DNA of 64,000 nucleotides from assembly GCF_036924745.1 (NCBI RefSeq), contig NZ_JAZHSD010000001.1, positions 2,914,001 to 2,978,000 of the forward strand, written 5' to 3'. The DNA is from Bradyrhizobium sp. AZCC 1693. Its GTDB lineage: Bacteria > Pseudomonadota > Alphaproteobacteria > Rhizobiales > Xanthobacteraceae. Numbering within the stretch: the first letter of the stretch is position 1; every line of letters begins with the position of its first letter. Of this stretch, positions 53,116 to 61,326 are shown in pieces. The notes below the pieces were generated by a model. It was not told the DNA's origin. It worked only from the letters and a program-made list of their open reading frames with translations, and searched no databases. Both the position numbers and the translations under genes were made by a program.

Positions 53116-53222
53116 AACGACTGTTTTACCAGGAACGCGTCCACTAGAGACGGGGTATCAAGTCGGCAGTGTCGGTAATGTCCTCTTAGCGCCAATTAAG
53201 CCGACGCGGAAGTCCCTGAGCG

Positions 53223-54422
53223 CTAGACCGTAGCCCTAACCGATCTTTCGCTGACCATCTTTTCGATGGCGCCATCATCATAGCCGAGCTCGCGCAGGAT
53301 CTCGCGCGAGTGTTCGCCAACGCGAGGCGCCGGTCCTCCGATCATTGCCTTATTCACTTCAAATTGGGCAGCCGGTTTCGGCTGCCGGACCCGCCCCACC
53401 GTCGGCTGCTCGAATTCAGTAATGATGCCGCGCGCGACCACCTGTTCGTTGTGAATGATTTCACTCCGGCGCAAGATCGGCGCGCAAGGCACGTCGGCGG
53501 CGTCGAGGCGCTCCAGCCATTCGGCCGTGGTGTGCTGCCCGATATACTCCGCCATCTTGTTGATTCGCGCGGTGGCATTGACCGAGCGCGCCGCCGGCGT
53601 CGCAAACCGCGGATCCTTGGCAAGCTCGGGATCGCCGGTGGCCCGGCAAAACCCCTGCCATTCGGAATCCGATATGGTGCCGGCCGTGATGTAGCCATCG
53701 CTGGTCTTGAACACGAGGTCCGGCCGGTCGTTGGGATCGGTGGCGGCGGCCTCGGCTCCCACTACCGTGTACTGCATCATGCCTTCCGGCCACAGGTAGG
53801 AAATCATCGCATCCAGCATCGCAACCTGGATATGATCGCCCTGCCCGGTTTTCTCGCGGGCGTAGAGCGCCGCCGCCACCGCTTGGGCGGTAAACACCGC
53901 GGTGGTCTTGTCGCATACGATGGTGCGGATCATCTGCGGGCGGTTGGTGACCGGCTGCGACTGGACATCGGCGAAGCCTGACAGGCCCTGAATGATCGGG
54001 TCGTAGACGCGCTTCTTCACGTACGGGCCGGTATCGCCGACGCCGCTGATCGAGACATAGATCAGGCGCGGGTGACGCTGGCGCAACTCTTCCACGCCAA
54101 GACCGAGGCGCTCCATGGTGCCGGGCCGGAAGTTCTGTACCAGCACATCAGACTGCGCGACCAGCTTGCCGAGAACCTCGCGGCCGGCCGTGCTTTTGAC
54201 GTCGATCGACAGCGAACGCTTGCCGCGGTTCGACGAAATGAATAGCGCCGAGAACTCGCCATCCTTGTCGATGGTGGCACGGCTGCGGCGGGTAATATCG
54301 CCGCCGATCGGCTCGATCTTCAGCACGTCGGCGCCCTGATCCGCCAGAAACATCGTCGCGAACGGACCCGAGACCACGCCGGTCAAATCGAGGACACGAA
54401 CACCATTAAGCGGACCAGGCAT
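53223..54422 (-). CDS. CaiB/BaiF family CoA transferase
   Basis: A 399-residue family III CoA transferase: GVRVLDLTGVVSGPFATMFLADQGADVLKIEP (about 7-38), SSNRGKRSLSIDVKS, FRPGTMERLGLG, and the region CDKTTAVFTAQAVAAALYAREKTGQGDHIQVAML (about 168-201), whose early aspartate (about 169) is the likely catalytic residue. It lies 95 bp after the isomerase-like gene and probably shares its operator-controlled promoter. Confidence 0.94.
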   Translation of the reverse strand: MPGPLNGVRVLDLTGVVSGPFATMFLADQGADVLKIEPIGGDITRRSRATIDKDGEFSALFISSNRGKRSLSIDVKSTAGREVLGKLVAQSDVLVQNFRPGTMERLGLGVEELRQRHPRLIYVSISGVGDTGPYVKKRVYDPIIQGLSGFADVQSQPVTNRPQMIRTIVCDKTTAVFTAQAVAAALYAREKTGQGDHIQVAMLDAMISYLWPEGMMQYTVVGAEAAATDPNDRPDLVFKTSDGYITAGTISDSEWQGFCRATGDPELAKDPRFATPAARSVNATARINKMAEYIGQHTTAEWLERLDAADVPCAPILRRSEIIHNEQVVARGIITEFEQPTVGRVRQPKPAAQFEVNKAMIGGPAPRVGEHSREILRELGYDDGAIEKMVSERSVRATV

Positions 54423-54517
54423 GGCACTCCCCTGTACTTTGTAATTCTGGGCCTGAGCCGAACTTCGATTGTTGGCCAGCCCTGGATTAATCTATTCGCT
54501 GACGTTGAGGCTCGATT

Positions 54518-55150
54518 CTACGCCGTCTTGGGAACAGGCTGACGCGTCTGCTCGACGATCGACTCCTCGACGTCGCGGAGCTGGTCTTTGCCGAAAAACA
54601 TTTCCTTTCCAACGAAGAAAGTCGGCGAGCCAAATGCTCCCCGGCTTACCGCGTCGTTGGTGAGATCGATCAGTCTCTTCTTGACGTCATCCTGTTGTGC
54701 GCGGGCGATCAACCTGTCGATATCGATTCCCGACGAAACAAACGCGTTCCGGAAGATTTCGAGGTCGTCCATCTTCTTGGGCTCTTCCCACATATGATGA
54801 TAGGCGGCGCGGAAATAGGGCTCGAACATGCCTTCGAACTGGGCCGCGACGGCGCCGCGCATCAGCATCAGCGTGTTGACCGGAAAGAACGGATTCTGAC
54901 GAAATTTCGTAATATTGTGGCGCCGGATGAACCGCTGGGTCTCGAGCGCCTGATATTCCGGCTTGTTCTTGATGCCGCGAAGCGAATCGAACGGCGACAT
55001 GTTGCCGGTCGCCTTGTAGATGCCGCCGAGCAAAACCGGGACATACTCGAACTTTACGCCGGTACGCCGCTCGATCCCCGGAATGGCAACCTCCGCCAGA
55101 TAGGCGTTGGGGCTGCCGAAATCGAACTGGAATTCTACCTTCAGGGGCAT
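54518..55150 (-). CDS. 2-hydroxychromene-2-carboxylate isomerase/DsbA-like protein
   Basis: A 210-residue thioredoxin-fold protein of the HCCA isomerase family: KVEFQFDFGSPNAYLAEVAIPGIERRTG (about 3-30) with the family's Ser, FDSLRGIKNKPEYQ, FFPVNTLMLMRGAVA (about 92-106) and RGAFGSPTFFVGKEMFFGKDQL (about 171-192). Such glutathione-dependent isomerases act in naphthalene-type pathways, but many homologues have unknown substrates. Start at MPLKVEF (55150), preceded by GGGAGAAG. The operator-bearing promoter at 55223-55251 controls it. Confidence 0.88.
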   Translation of the reverse strand: MPLKVEFQFDFGSPNAYLAEVAIPGIERRTGVKFEYVPVLLGGIYKATGNMSPFDSLRGIKNKPEYQALETQRFIRRHNITKFRQNPFFPVNTLMLMRGAVAAQFEGMFEPYFRAAYHHMWEEPKKMDDLEIFRNAFVSSGIDIDRLIARAQQDDVKKRLIDLTNDAVSRGAFGSPTFFVGKEMFFGKDQLRDVEESIVEQTRQPVPKTA

Positions 55151-55222
55151 GTCGGCTTCTCCCGGAGCGTGCATTGAATGATCAGGTTTGATGTCCAATA
55201 GCCGAATTCCGGCTACCACCCA

Positions 55223-55251
55223 TCTTTATAGTTCTAAAAACGAACTGTCAA
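55223..55251 (-). promoter_or_regulatory. Promoter with GTTCT-N5-AGAAC-like operator, copy 2 (isomerase-CaiB)
   Basis: On the minus strand: -35 TTGACA (55251-55246), 17-bp spacer, -10 TAAAGA (55228-55223). GTTCTAAAAACGAAC (55231-55245) fills the spacer; one arm base differs from the other two copies. It lies between the isomerase gene and the divergent HxlR regulator (55393), making that regulator the best candidate to bind it. Confidence 0.7.
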
Positions 55252-55392
55252 ATTCCTGCGAATTTCTGCTGATTTTCGCATCCCTAATAGGGGATTGTTT
55301 GGAGCTGAGTACCTATCTAGAATGGTAGCGAAGCTGAGGTTCCCTGGACGATTCGAGCGGAATCGGGCGCCGGATGACTGGAGAGCAGGAAA

Positions 55393-55908
55393 ATGCGATG
55401 GGATGCCCTTGAAGAAGAGCCGTGTTCGATGGCCCGCACCATCGGCGTGATCGGTGACCGTTGGACCCTCCTTATTCTGCGCGAATGCTTCCTTCGCACC
55501 CGCCGCTTCGAAGGATTTCAGTCTGCGCTCGGGATTACACGGCATTTGCTCGCCGAGCGGCTGAAGAAACTGGTCCGGCAAGGTGTCCTGCGCCGCATTC
55601 CCTATCAGGAGTCGCCCAAGCGGCATGAATACATCCTCACCCAGAAGGGACTCGATCTCTATCCGATCATGATGGCGATTGTGCATTGGGGCGACACGCA
55701 CATGGTCGACGAACGCGGGCGGCCGCTGCTGCACCAGCACCGCAAATGCGGCAAGAACTTCGATCCGGTCATGGTCTGCTCTGAGTGCGGCGAGCCGCTT
55801 TCGGCTAAGGAGGTTCATACCCACCCCGGCCCCGGTGCCCGAAGCACTCCAGCGGCAAAGGCGCCAGAGAGCCCGAAGGCAAAAGCGCGCCGCAAAGCAG
55901 CCGCTTGA
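55393..55908 (+). CDS. HxlR family transcriptional regulator with Cys-rich C-terminus
   Basis: A 171-residue protein. The winged helix: CSMARTIGVIGDRWTLLILRECFLRTRRFEGF (about 11-42), GITRHLLAERLKKLVRQGVL and KRHEYILTQKGLDLYP. Then HRKCGKNFDPVMVCSECGEPLSAKEVH (about 116-142), with three cysteines and histidines that could bind zinc or sense redox state, and a Lys/Ala/Pro-rich tail. Divergent from the isomerase gene; probably the regulator of the GTTCT-N5-AGAAC sites. Confidence 0.92.
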   Translation: MRWDALEEEPCSMARTIGVIGDRWTLLILRECFLRTRRFEGFQSALGITRHLLAERLKKLVRQGVLRRIPYQESPKRHEYILTQKGLDLYPIMMAIVHWGDTHMVDERGRPLLHQHRKCGKNFDPVMVCSECGEPLSAKEVHTHPGPGARSTPAAKAPESPKAKARRKAAA

Positions 55909-56032
55909 GGTCGCGCGCAGCTGGGATATGACGTCGTAGGCCTCGCTCTAGCAATTTGCAGCCTGGGAATATCCGCAGGCGCCATCTGGCGGACACGACA
56001 TGCGGCAGGGTCGCGAACGACTGAACTCGCCT

Positions 56033-57835
56033 TTAGACCCTAGTCACATCTCGACTTGTTTCGTTGCAGTAGAGGCGCTCGACCTGTTCAGAACGATGCT
56101 TCAGCACAGCACGTTGATTGACGTAAGCCTTGTCGGTGATTTCCCCTGCTGCCATTGACGGCGGCTCCTTCAACAGCGAGAACGAGCAGATTCTTTCGCT
56201 GCTTCCAACGGTTTCATTGTATTCCCGAAAACGTTGCTTCAGAAATTCGACCACATCGGCATCGCAGGTCAAATCTGAGCCTGAACTCTTCGAAATCCGC
56301 GCTGCCTCAGTCGGATTCAACCAGCAGAGCAGCGCGCACGATTCACGATTCTCCCCGGCAACGACAATGTCCAGCAATACGCCGCGCGTGGCTGCCAGGA
56401 TTGCCGCGCGCATATTGCCGATCGAGACCCACGTGCCGTTCGCAAGCTTGAAGTTTTCAGAAATTCTGCCCGTAAAACGCAGCCCAAGCTCCGGCTTCTC
56501 GGGATCCAGAAACGAAACAGTGTCGCCGATGCGATAGAACCCTTCCTCATCGAAGGCTTTTTCCGTCAGATCCGGCCTTCCGAGATAACCTGGCGTAACA
56601 TTGGGTCCCTTGACCCTTGCCTCGTAAGTATCTGAAACAGGGATCAGCTTTAGTTGAAGACCCGGCGCGGGAAGACCGATCTCTCCCGGCCGGTCCGTTG
56701 CCCAATGGGTCGTACTGATTGTCGGTGCCGTTTCGGTGGTGCCATAGCCCGACATGACAGGGATTCGCCGACCGGTAATTGAAGATGTCAATCGATAGAG
56801 CTTTTCGAGCGTGCCTTCCGAAATTGCAGCCCCGGCATAGCTCATTCTATCCATCCGCTTGAACACGCTGGCGCCAAGCTCGGGGTCGTTCTCGATCGCG
56901 TCACACAACAGGTTATAGCCGGCAGGCACGTTGAACATGGCGGTCGGGGAAATTTCCCTGAGGTTGGCGATCGTCTTGTGGAAAAGCTGAGGCAGCGGCC
57001 GACCGTCGTCGATGTAGAGCGTCCCGCCATTCTTGAGGATGCTGTGAAGGATCACGTTGCTGCCCATTGTGTGGTGCCATGGCAGCCAGTCGACCTGGAC
57101 CGGCGTATCCGGAGGAGACACCAGCAGGCTGCCCATTTGAAGGGAGCTCGCCATCATGCGGTGGGTGTTGAGCACGCCCTTGGGAAAACCGGTCGAACCG
57201 GACGTGAAGAGTATCTTTGCGACAGCGTCGCAAGACACCGCACGTGATGCACGCTCGAATCCGTCACTCCCGCTCAGGGCCGTCATTGCCTGGAAAGGCA
57301 CCGTTTCCGGCGCGCCATCGACGCTGATCCAGGTCGCGGCTGCGAGTTCGGCAATGGAGCGGCCCGCGGAAAAGTCGCGTCCGCTCTGAACGAAAACGAA
57401 GTTCGGGCGCAGCGCTTCCGCGACGTCCTTGAGGCGGGCCAGGCTGCCGGGCATCAGCGTGTAGTTTGGCGATATCGGCGCCAGGATTACCCCTATCGAC
57501 ATCGCTGCAAACGAGATCACGGCGTTCTCGATAGAGTTCCCTGAAAGTACCGCCAGCTTGTCAGCCGGCTTTGCGCCCATATCGATCAGGCTTTGGCCGA
57601 CCGCCTGAACCTGCAACCATGCTTCGCCATAGGTAATCTCGTCCCATCGTCCCCTCGCGTTGCGCTGCGCAAGAAAAATTCTATCCGGAACAGAATTTGC
57701 CCAGGTCGGAAGGAAGTCTGTGATGCGCCAATCGCACTCGCCCAACTGAATAGGCGAACTCAATATGAGCGTGCCGTCGGTTCGACGCGCTATCGAAACG
57801 TCTTTTGGCGCAAACGTCAGTGCCTTCGTCGACAT
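56033..57835 (-). CDS. Feruloyl-CoA synthase-like AMP-forming ligase
   Basis: A 600-residue ANL-family ligase: AKILFTSGSTGFPKGVLNTH (A3, about 209-228), DWLPWHHTMGSNVILHSIL (about 249-267), MSGYGTTETAPT (about 368-379), the atypical hinge FTGRISENFKLANGTWVSIG (about 450-469) and the end ITDKAYVNQRAVL (about 565-577). The last two features are those of feruloyl-CoA synthases, which activate hydroxycinnamates. The matching enoyl-CoA hydratase/aldolase is not adjacent. It is downstream of the tandem receptor genes and may share their transcript. Confidence 0.85.
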   Translation of the reverse strand: MSTKALTFAPKDVSIARRTDGTLILSSPIQLGECDWRITDFLPTWANSVPDRIFLAQRNARGRWDEITYGEAWLQVQAVGQSLIDMGAKPADKLAVLSGNSIENAVISFAAMSIGVILAPISPNYTLMPGSLARLKDVAEALRPNFVFVQSGRDFSAGRSIAELAAATWISVDGAPETVPFQAMTALSGSDGFERASRAVSCDAVAKILFTSGSTGFPKGVLNTHRMMASSLQMGSLLVSPPDTPVQVDWLPWHHTMGSNVILHSILKNGGTLYIDDGRPLPQLFHKTIANLREISPTAMFNVPAGYNLLCDAIENDPELGASVFKRMDRMSYAGAAISEGTLEKLYRLTSSITGRRIPVMSGYGTTETAPTISTTHWATDRPGEIGLPAPGLQLKLIPVSDTYEARVKGPNVTPGYLGRPDLTEKAFDEEGFYRIGDTVSFLDPEKPELGLRFTGRISENFKLANGTWVSIGNMRAAILAATRGVLLDIVVAGENRESCALLCWLNPTEAARISKSSGSDLTCDADVVEFLKQRFREYNETVGSSERICSFSLLKEPPSMAAGEITDKAYVNQRAVLKHRSEQVERLYCNETSRDVTRV

Positions 57836-58013
57836 CGAGATTGATCTCCTTAATTACGCGTAGAGCCGACCGCGCGCGCTGCACGCGCTTCGTCCCCTGA
57901 TGGCCATTGCCTCTGGTCTCACCGCCTGGGGGCGTGATCCGTCAACCGGGCTGCGGGCCAGAACGGTGGGCAGTTCGCATCGAACTGCCGCACTCGTGGC
58001 TTCGCTGGTCAGA

Positions 58014-59213
58014 TCACTCGGACCTGGCGTCCAGCACTTCCCCGAAGGCTTGCCAGCTCGTGCCGGTCCATCGCTGCAAGCGCATCTGCGTCCAGATCAT
58101 GTTCTCAGTGTCGCTGGTGTTGACCTTGATGCCGGGCAGCGCAGTCGGAACGACGAAGTCCTTCAGGTTCTTGGCCTGCGCAAGAATACTCTTGCGCGAC
58201 AGATCATTGCCGCATTGCTTTAGAATCTGCTCGAGCACGACGCCTTGCTGATAGCCGGTCAGATAGCTTCCATTGGTGATATCGGCGCCTGGCAAATACT
58301 TGTCAAAAAACACCCTGAAGGCCTGCATGCCCGGGTCATCTTTCCACGCCGAATCCAGAACATCCTTGTTGGTCGTACCGACGATCACGCCGACAGATTT
58401 GTCGAGACCGGCGGGCGCGAGCGTGCCTCCGACCGAGCCGGATGGAAAATTGACGATTACGGTCGCCTTCCAGCCGATTACCGAGGCTTGCCGTATGGCC
58501 TGAGCGGCGAACTTCGGTGTGCCAGCGATCACGAGGGCATCCGCACCGGAGCTCTTCAGATTGACGACCTGTGAATCAACCGTCGGTTCGGTGACCTCAT
58601 AGGAAGCGCTCACGACCTTCCGGTCGAAATCCTTGCCGAGAAAGGCCTTGAAGGCGTTCAGGTAGTCTTTGCCGAGGTCGTCGTTCTGATAAAGGATGGC
58701 ATACTTGGCGTTTGGCAGCGCCTTCGTCAGATATTTGGCGTAGATTTTTCCTTCAGTGTCGTAACTCACGAGGCCTGTCGTGGTCAGCGGGTAATTGGTG
58801 ACATCCGTGAACTTGGACGATCCGCTAATAATCGCGATGCTGGGCACCCCTTTCGACCTAAGGTATTTGGCCGTGGCTGAGATACCGGGAGTGCCGAGCT
58901 GACCGAACATGAACGACACTTCATCGCTCTCAACGAGTTTGCGGACGTGCTCCACGGCTTTGGGCGGGCTGTACGCATCGTCATATGCGATGTAGTTGAT
59001 CTTGCGGCCGTTAATTCCGCCGCGGTCATTGACCGACTGAATATAGGCCATAAGTCCCTTACCCACGAGACCGATCGATGAGGCCGGTCCGCTGAAGGGA
59101 AAAACGCCGCCAATCTTGATCTCAGTCGCTGAAACCGCCGGCTCTTCAGCCGCGAATGCCGGGCCGCTCAAAAGTAAAGCCAAAGCCGCCACGGTCTTCC
59201 ATCTTATCAACAT
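58014..59213 (-). CDS. ABC transporter substrate-binding protein, LivK-like, tandem copy 2
   Basis: A 399-residue periplasmic receptor: signal peptide (KTVAALALLLSGPAFA), IKIGGVFPFSGPASSIGLVGKGL (about 32-54), VNDRGGINGRKINYIAYDDAYSPPKA (about 60-85) and YAILYQNDDLGKDYLNAF. It is highly similar to the product at 59289 over the whole length, so the two arose by tandem duplication. Next to a feruloyl-CoA synthase-like gene it may bind hydroxycinnamates, as known receptors of this class do in other rhizobia. No permease genes are adjacent. Confidence 0.93.
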   Translation of the reverse strand: MLIRWKTVAALALLLSGPAFAAEEPAVSATEIKIGGVFPFSGPASSIGLVGKGLMAYIQSVNDRGGINGRKINYIAYDDAYSPPKAVEHVRKLVESDEVSFMFGQLGTPGISATAKYLRSKGVPSIAIISGSSKFTDVTNYPLTTTGLVSYDTEGKIYAKYLTKALPNAKYAILYQNDDLGKDYLNAFKAFLGKDFDRKVVSASYEVTEPTVDSQVVNLKSSGADALVIAGTPKFAAQAIRQASVIGWKATVIVNFPSGSVGGTLAPAGLDKSVGVIVGTTNKDVLDSAWKDDPGMQAFRVFFDKYLPGADITNGSYLTGYQQGVVLEQILKQCGNDLSRKSILAQAKNLKDFVVPTALPGIKVNTSDTENMIWTQMRLQRWTGTSWQAFGEVLDARSE

Positions 59214-59288
59214 TGCTCTTCCTCCAAACGCGCACCCTTTCGGGCAGGTGGTTCTGTCTTGTTGCGCTGCCAGTACTGATCCCTCGCG

Positions 59289-60491
59289 TCACTCCGAAGA
59301 GGCATCGAGTACCTCGCCGAAAAGGTCCCAACGCGTGCCTGTCCAGCGCTGCAGCCTCATCTGCGTGTAGTTCATGTTGATTTTGTCACTCGTATTGACG
59401 GTGATGCCAGCCAGCAGCGTCGGCAACGCCACATTCTTCAAGCTCTTCGCCTGCCTGATGATGTTGTCGCGGGACAGGTCGTTGCCGCACTGCTTGATCA
59501 GCTGTTCGAGCAGCATGGCCTGCGTGTAACCAAAGAGGTAATTGCCGTCGGCGATATCGACGCCCGGCATATACTTGTCGATGAAGGCCCGATAATTCTT
59601 CATCCCTGCGGTACTATCCCACTGCGCATCGGTCGGATCCATCACTATGGTCCCGACTATCACCCCTACCGACCTTTCAAGTCCTGCCGGCTTAAGCGTT
59701 GCGCCAACCGAACTGGAGGGGTAGTTCAGCAGGATTGTTGGCTTCCAGTCGATCTCGGCGGCCTTTCGGATTGCTTGGGCCGCAAACTTTGGCGTTCCTG
59801 CCACCAGCAATGCTTCGGCGCCTGAGCTCTTCAAATTCACGATCTGAGAATCCACTGTCGGATCGCTGATTTCATAAGCGATGGCAGTGACTTTCTTGTC
59901 AAAATCGCCTTTGAGACTCGCCTTGAAGGCGTTGACGTAATCTTTGCCGAGGTCATCGTTCTGATAGAGGATGGCGTATTTCCCATTGGGAAACGTCTTC
60001 GTCAGGAATTTGGCGTAGATCTTTCCCTCGGTGTCGAAGCTGACCAGACTGGTCGTCGTCAGCGGAAAATCCGTCACGTTCGTGAACTTGTTCGATCCCG
60101 AGACGATGCCGACGGCTGGCACGCGCTTCGACATCAGATATTTTGCCACCGCCGTATTACCGGGCGTGCCGAGCTGACTGAACATGAAGGCAATCTCGTC
60201 GCTTTCGACGAGCTTGCGAACGTGCTCGACCGCTTTGGGCGGGCTGTAGGCGTCATCATAGGCGATGTAATTGATCTTTCGTCCGTTGATGCCGCCGCGG
60301 TCGTTGATCGACTGGACGTAAGCGAGAATCCCCCGGCCGACCAGGCCAATCGACGAAGCGGGTCCGCTGAAAGGAAAGACGCCACCGATCTTGATCTCAG
60401 TCTGAGTTACCCCCGGCGCATCGGCGGCAAATGCGGACGATCCAAGCGCCAAAAGCATCAGCGCGAAAGCAGGTTTGAAACATCTGAGCAT
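59289..60491 (-). CDS. ABC transporter substrate-binding protein, LivK-like, tandem copy 1
   Basis: A 400-residue paralogue of the neighbour: signal peptide (AFALMLLALGSSAFA), IKIGGVFPFSGPASSIGLVGRGI, INDRGGINGRKINYIAYDDAYSPPKA and VDSQIVNLKSSGAEALLVAGTPKFAAQ. The two copies differ mainly in the C-terminal lobe and ligand-side loops, which suggests different ligand preferences. It is first in its transcript, behind a promoter with the GTTCT-N5-AGAAC operator. Confidence 0.93.
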   Translation of the reverse strand: MLRCFKPAFALMLLALGSSAFAADAPGVTQTEIKIGGVFPFSGPASSIGLVGRGILAYVQSINDRGGINGRKINYIAYDDAYSPPKAVEHVRKLVESDEIAFMFSQLGTPGNTAVAKYLMSKRVPAVGIVSGSNKFTNVTDFPLTTTSLVSFDTEGKIYAKFLTKTFPNGKYAILYQNDDLGKDYVNAFKASLKGDFDKKVTAIAYEISDPTVDSQIVNLKSSGAEALLVAGTPKFAAQAIRKAAEIDWKPTILLNYPSSSVGATLKPAGLERSVGVIVGTIVMDPTDAQWDSTAGMKNYRAFIDKYMPGVDIADGNYLFGYTQAMLLEQLIKQCGNDLSRDNIIRQAKSLKNVALPTLLAGITVNTSDKINMNYTQMRLQRWTGTRWDLFGEVLDASSE

Positions 60492-60580
60492 AGCGTCCTC
60501 CCTTTATGAATAGCTGAGGCGCATCCCCGGCGGGGTCGCGATCCTGCAAACCGCGGCCATTGTTCAGCCGTCTTTCCTTC

Positions 60581-60610
60581 AACGTACAGTTCTTTTTTAG
60601 AACTAGTCAA
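60581..60610 (-). promoter_or_regulatory. Promoter with GTTCT-N5-AGAAC operator, copy 3 (receptor operon)
   Basis: On the minus strand: -35 TTGACT (60610-60605), 18-bp spacer, -10 TACGTT (60586-60581). The spacer holds GTTCTTTTTTAGAAC (60589-60603), identical to the copy at 50763. About 80 bp of leader precede the receptor start at 60491. Confidence 0.7.
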
Positions 60611-60979
60611 GCTGCTTTAACACTTCGTCCTTCGCCAAGCTCCCGGCACGGAAGAATGTCTTTCTGGGAGCCGACCGCCCGGTTCTGAGCTGCCCGAATT
60701 TGCTGAAATTGAGCGTTTCGCTAACTCAGCTTGGCGGCGGTGCATCCAGTGGTAAAGCCTTGAATGACCAGCAGGAATGTGACGGGAAGTATCAATCTTG
60801 CCGGCGACGGCTCTGTCAATTCCTATACAGAACTGAAATCCGGCCAACTTGATAGTTGGACGCAGCGCAAAGCGATCGCTTTGGCATATATCTGGATCGC
60901 GTGCTCAAAGTTGTTCGCCGCAAGTGACCACGAGCACGAGCTGGTGGGCCTGGGACCGCCTCCCTGACTCGCGATAGAG
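60611..60979. other. Intergenic interval without a recognisable gene
   Basis: Short frames on both strands lack family features. The interval separates the receptor promoter from the 3' end of the monooxygenase-like gene. I see no clear terminator. Confidence 0.3.
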
Positions 60980-61279
60980 CTACCGCTTCTCGACCTTTTC
61001 CGGAGTGATGATCTGGACCTCTACCGGGGCTGCAAAGCACTTGACCGCGACGCGGCCAAACGCCTTCATGTGGTCGCTCTTGGAATGCACAGGGAGGCAC
61101 TCGGCGGACCGCCACTGCTCGACGAACACGAGCTTGTTCGGATCGGTGGTACTTTCGAACAGCTCGTAGGAAATACACCCGTCTTCCTTGTGGGTGGCGG
61201 CGATGCAATCCTTCGCGGCGGAAAACAACTTCGCCTTCATTTCTGGCTTCACCGTGAGCGTTGCTATCACGTAGACCAT
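60980..61279 (-). CDS. Antibiotic biosynthesis monooxygenase (ABM)/quinol monooxygenase-like protein
   Basis: A 99-residue dimeric alpha-beta barrel protein: MVYVIATLTVKPEMKAKLFSAA (about 1-22), HKEDGCISYELFESTTDPNKLVFVEQW (about 30-56) and SDHMKAFG (about 68-75). The pattern EDGCxxYELF and the later SxHxKAF histidine fit the ABM family of YgiN-like proteins, which oxidise quinols without a cofactor or act as small isomerases. It is 48 bp downstream of the FadJ-like gene and probably cotranscribed. Confidence 0.88.
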   Translation of the reverse strand: MVYVIATLTVKPEMKAKLFSAAKDCIAATHKEDGCISYELFESTTDPNKLVFVEQWRSAECLPVHSKSDHMKAFGRVAVKCFAAPVEVQIITPEKVEKR

Positions 61280-61326
61280 CTCGTCTATTGTCCTCTCTTG
61301 ACGCGGAGATCCCGCACCTCTTGCAT

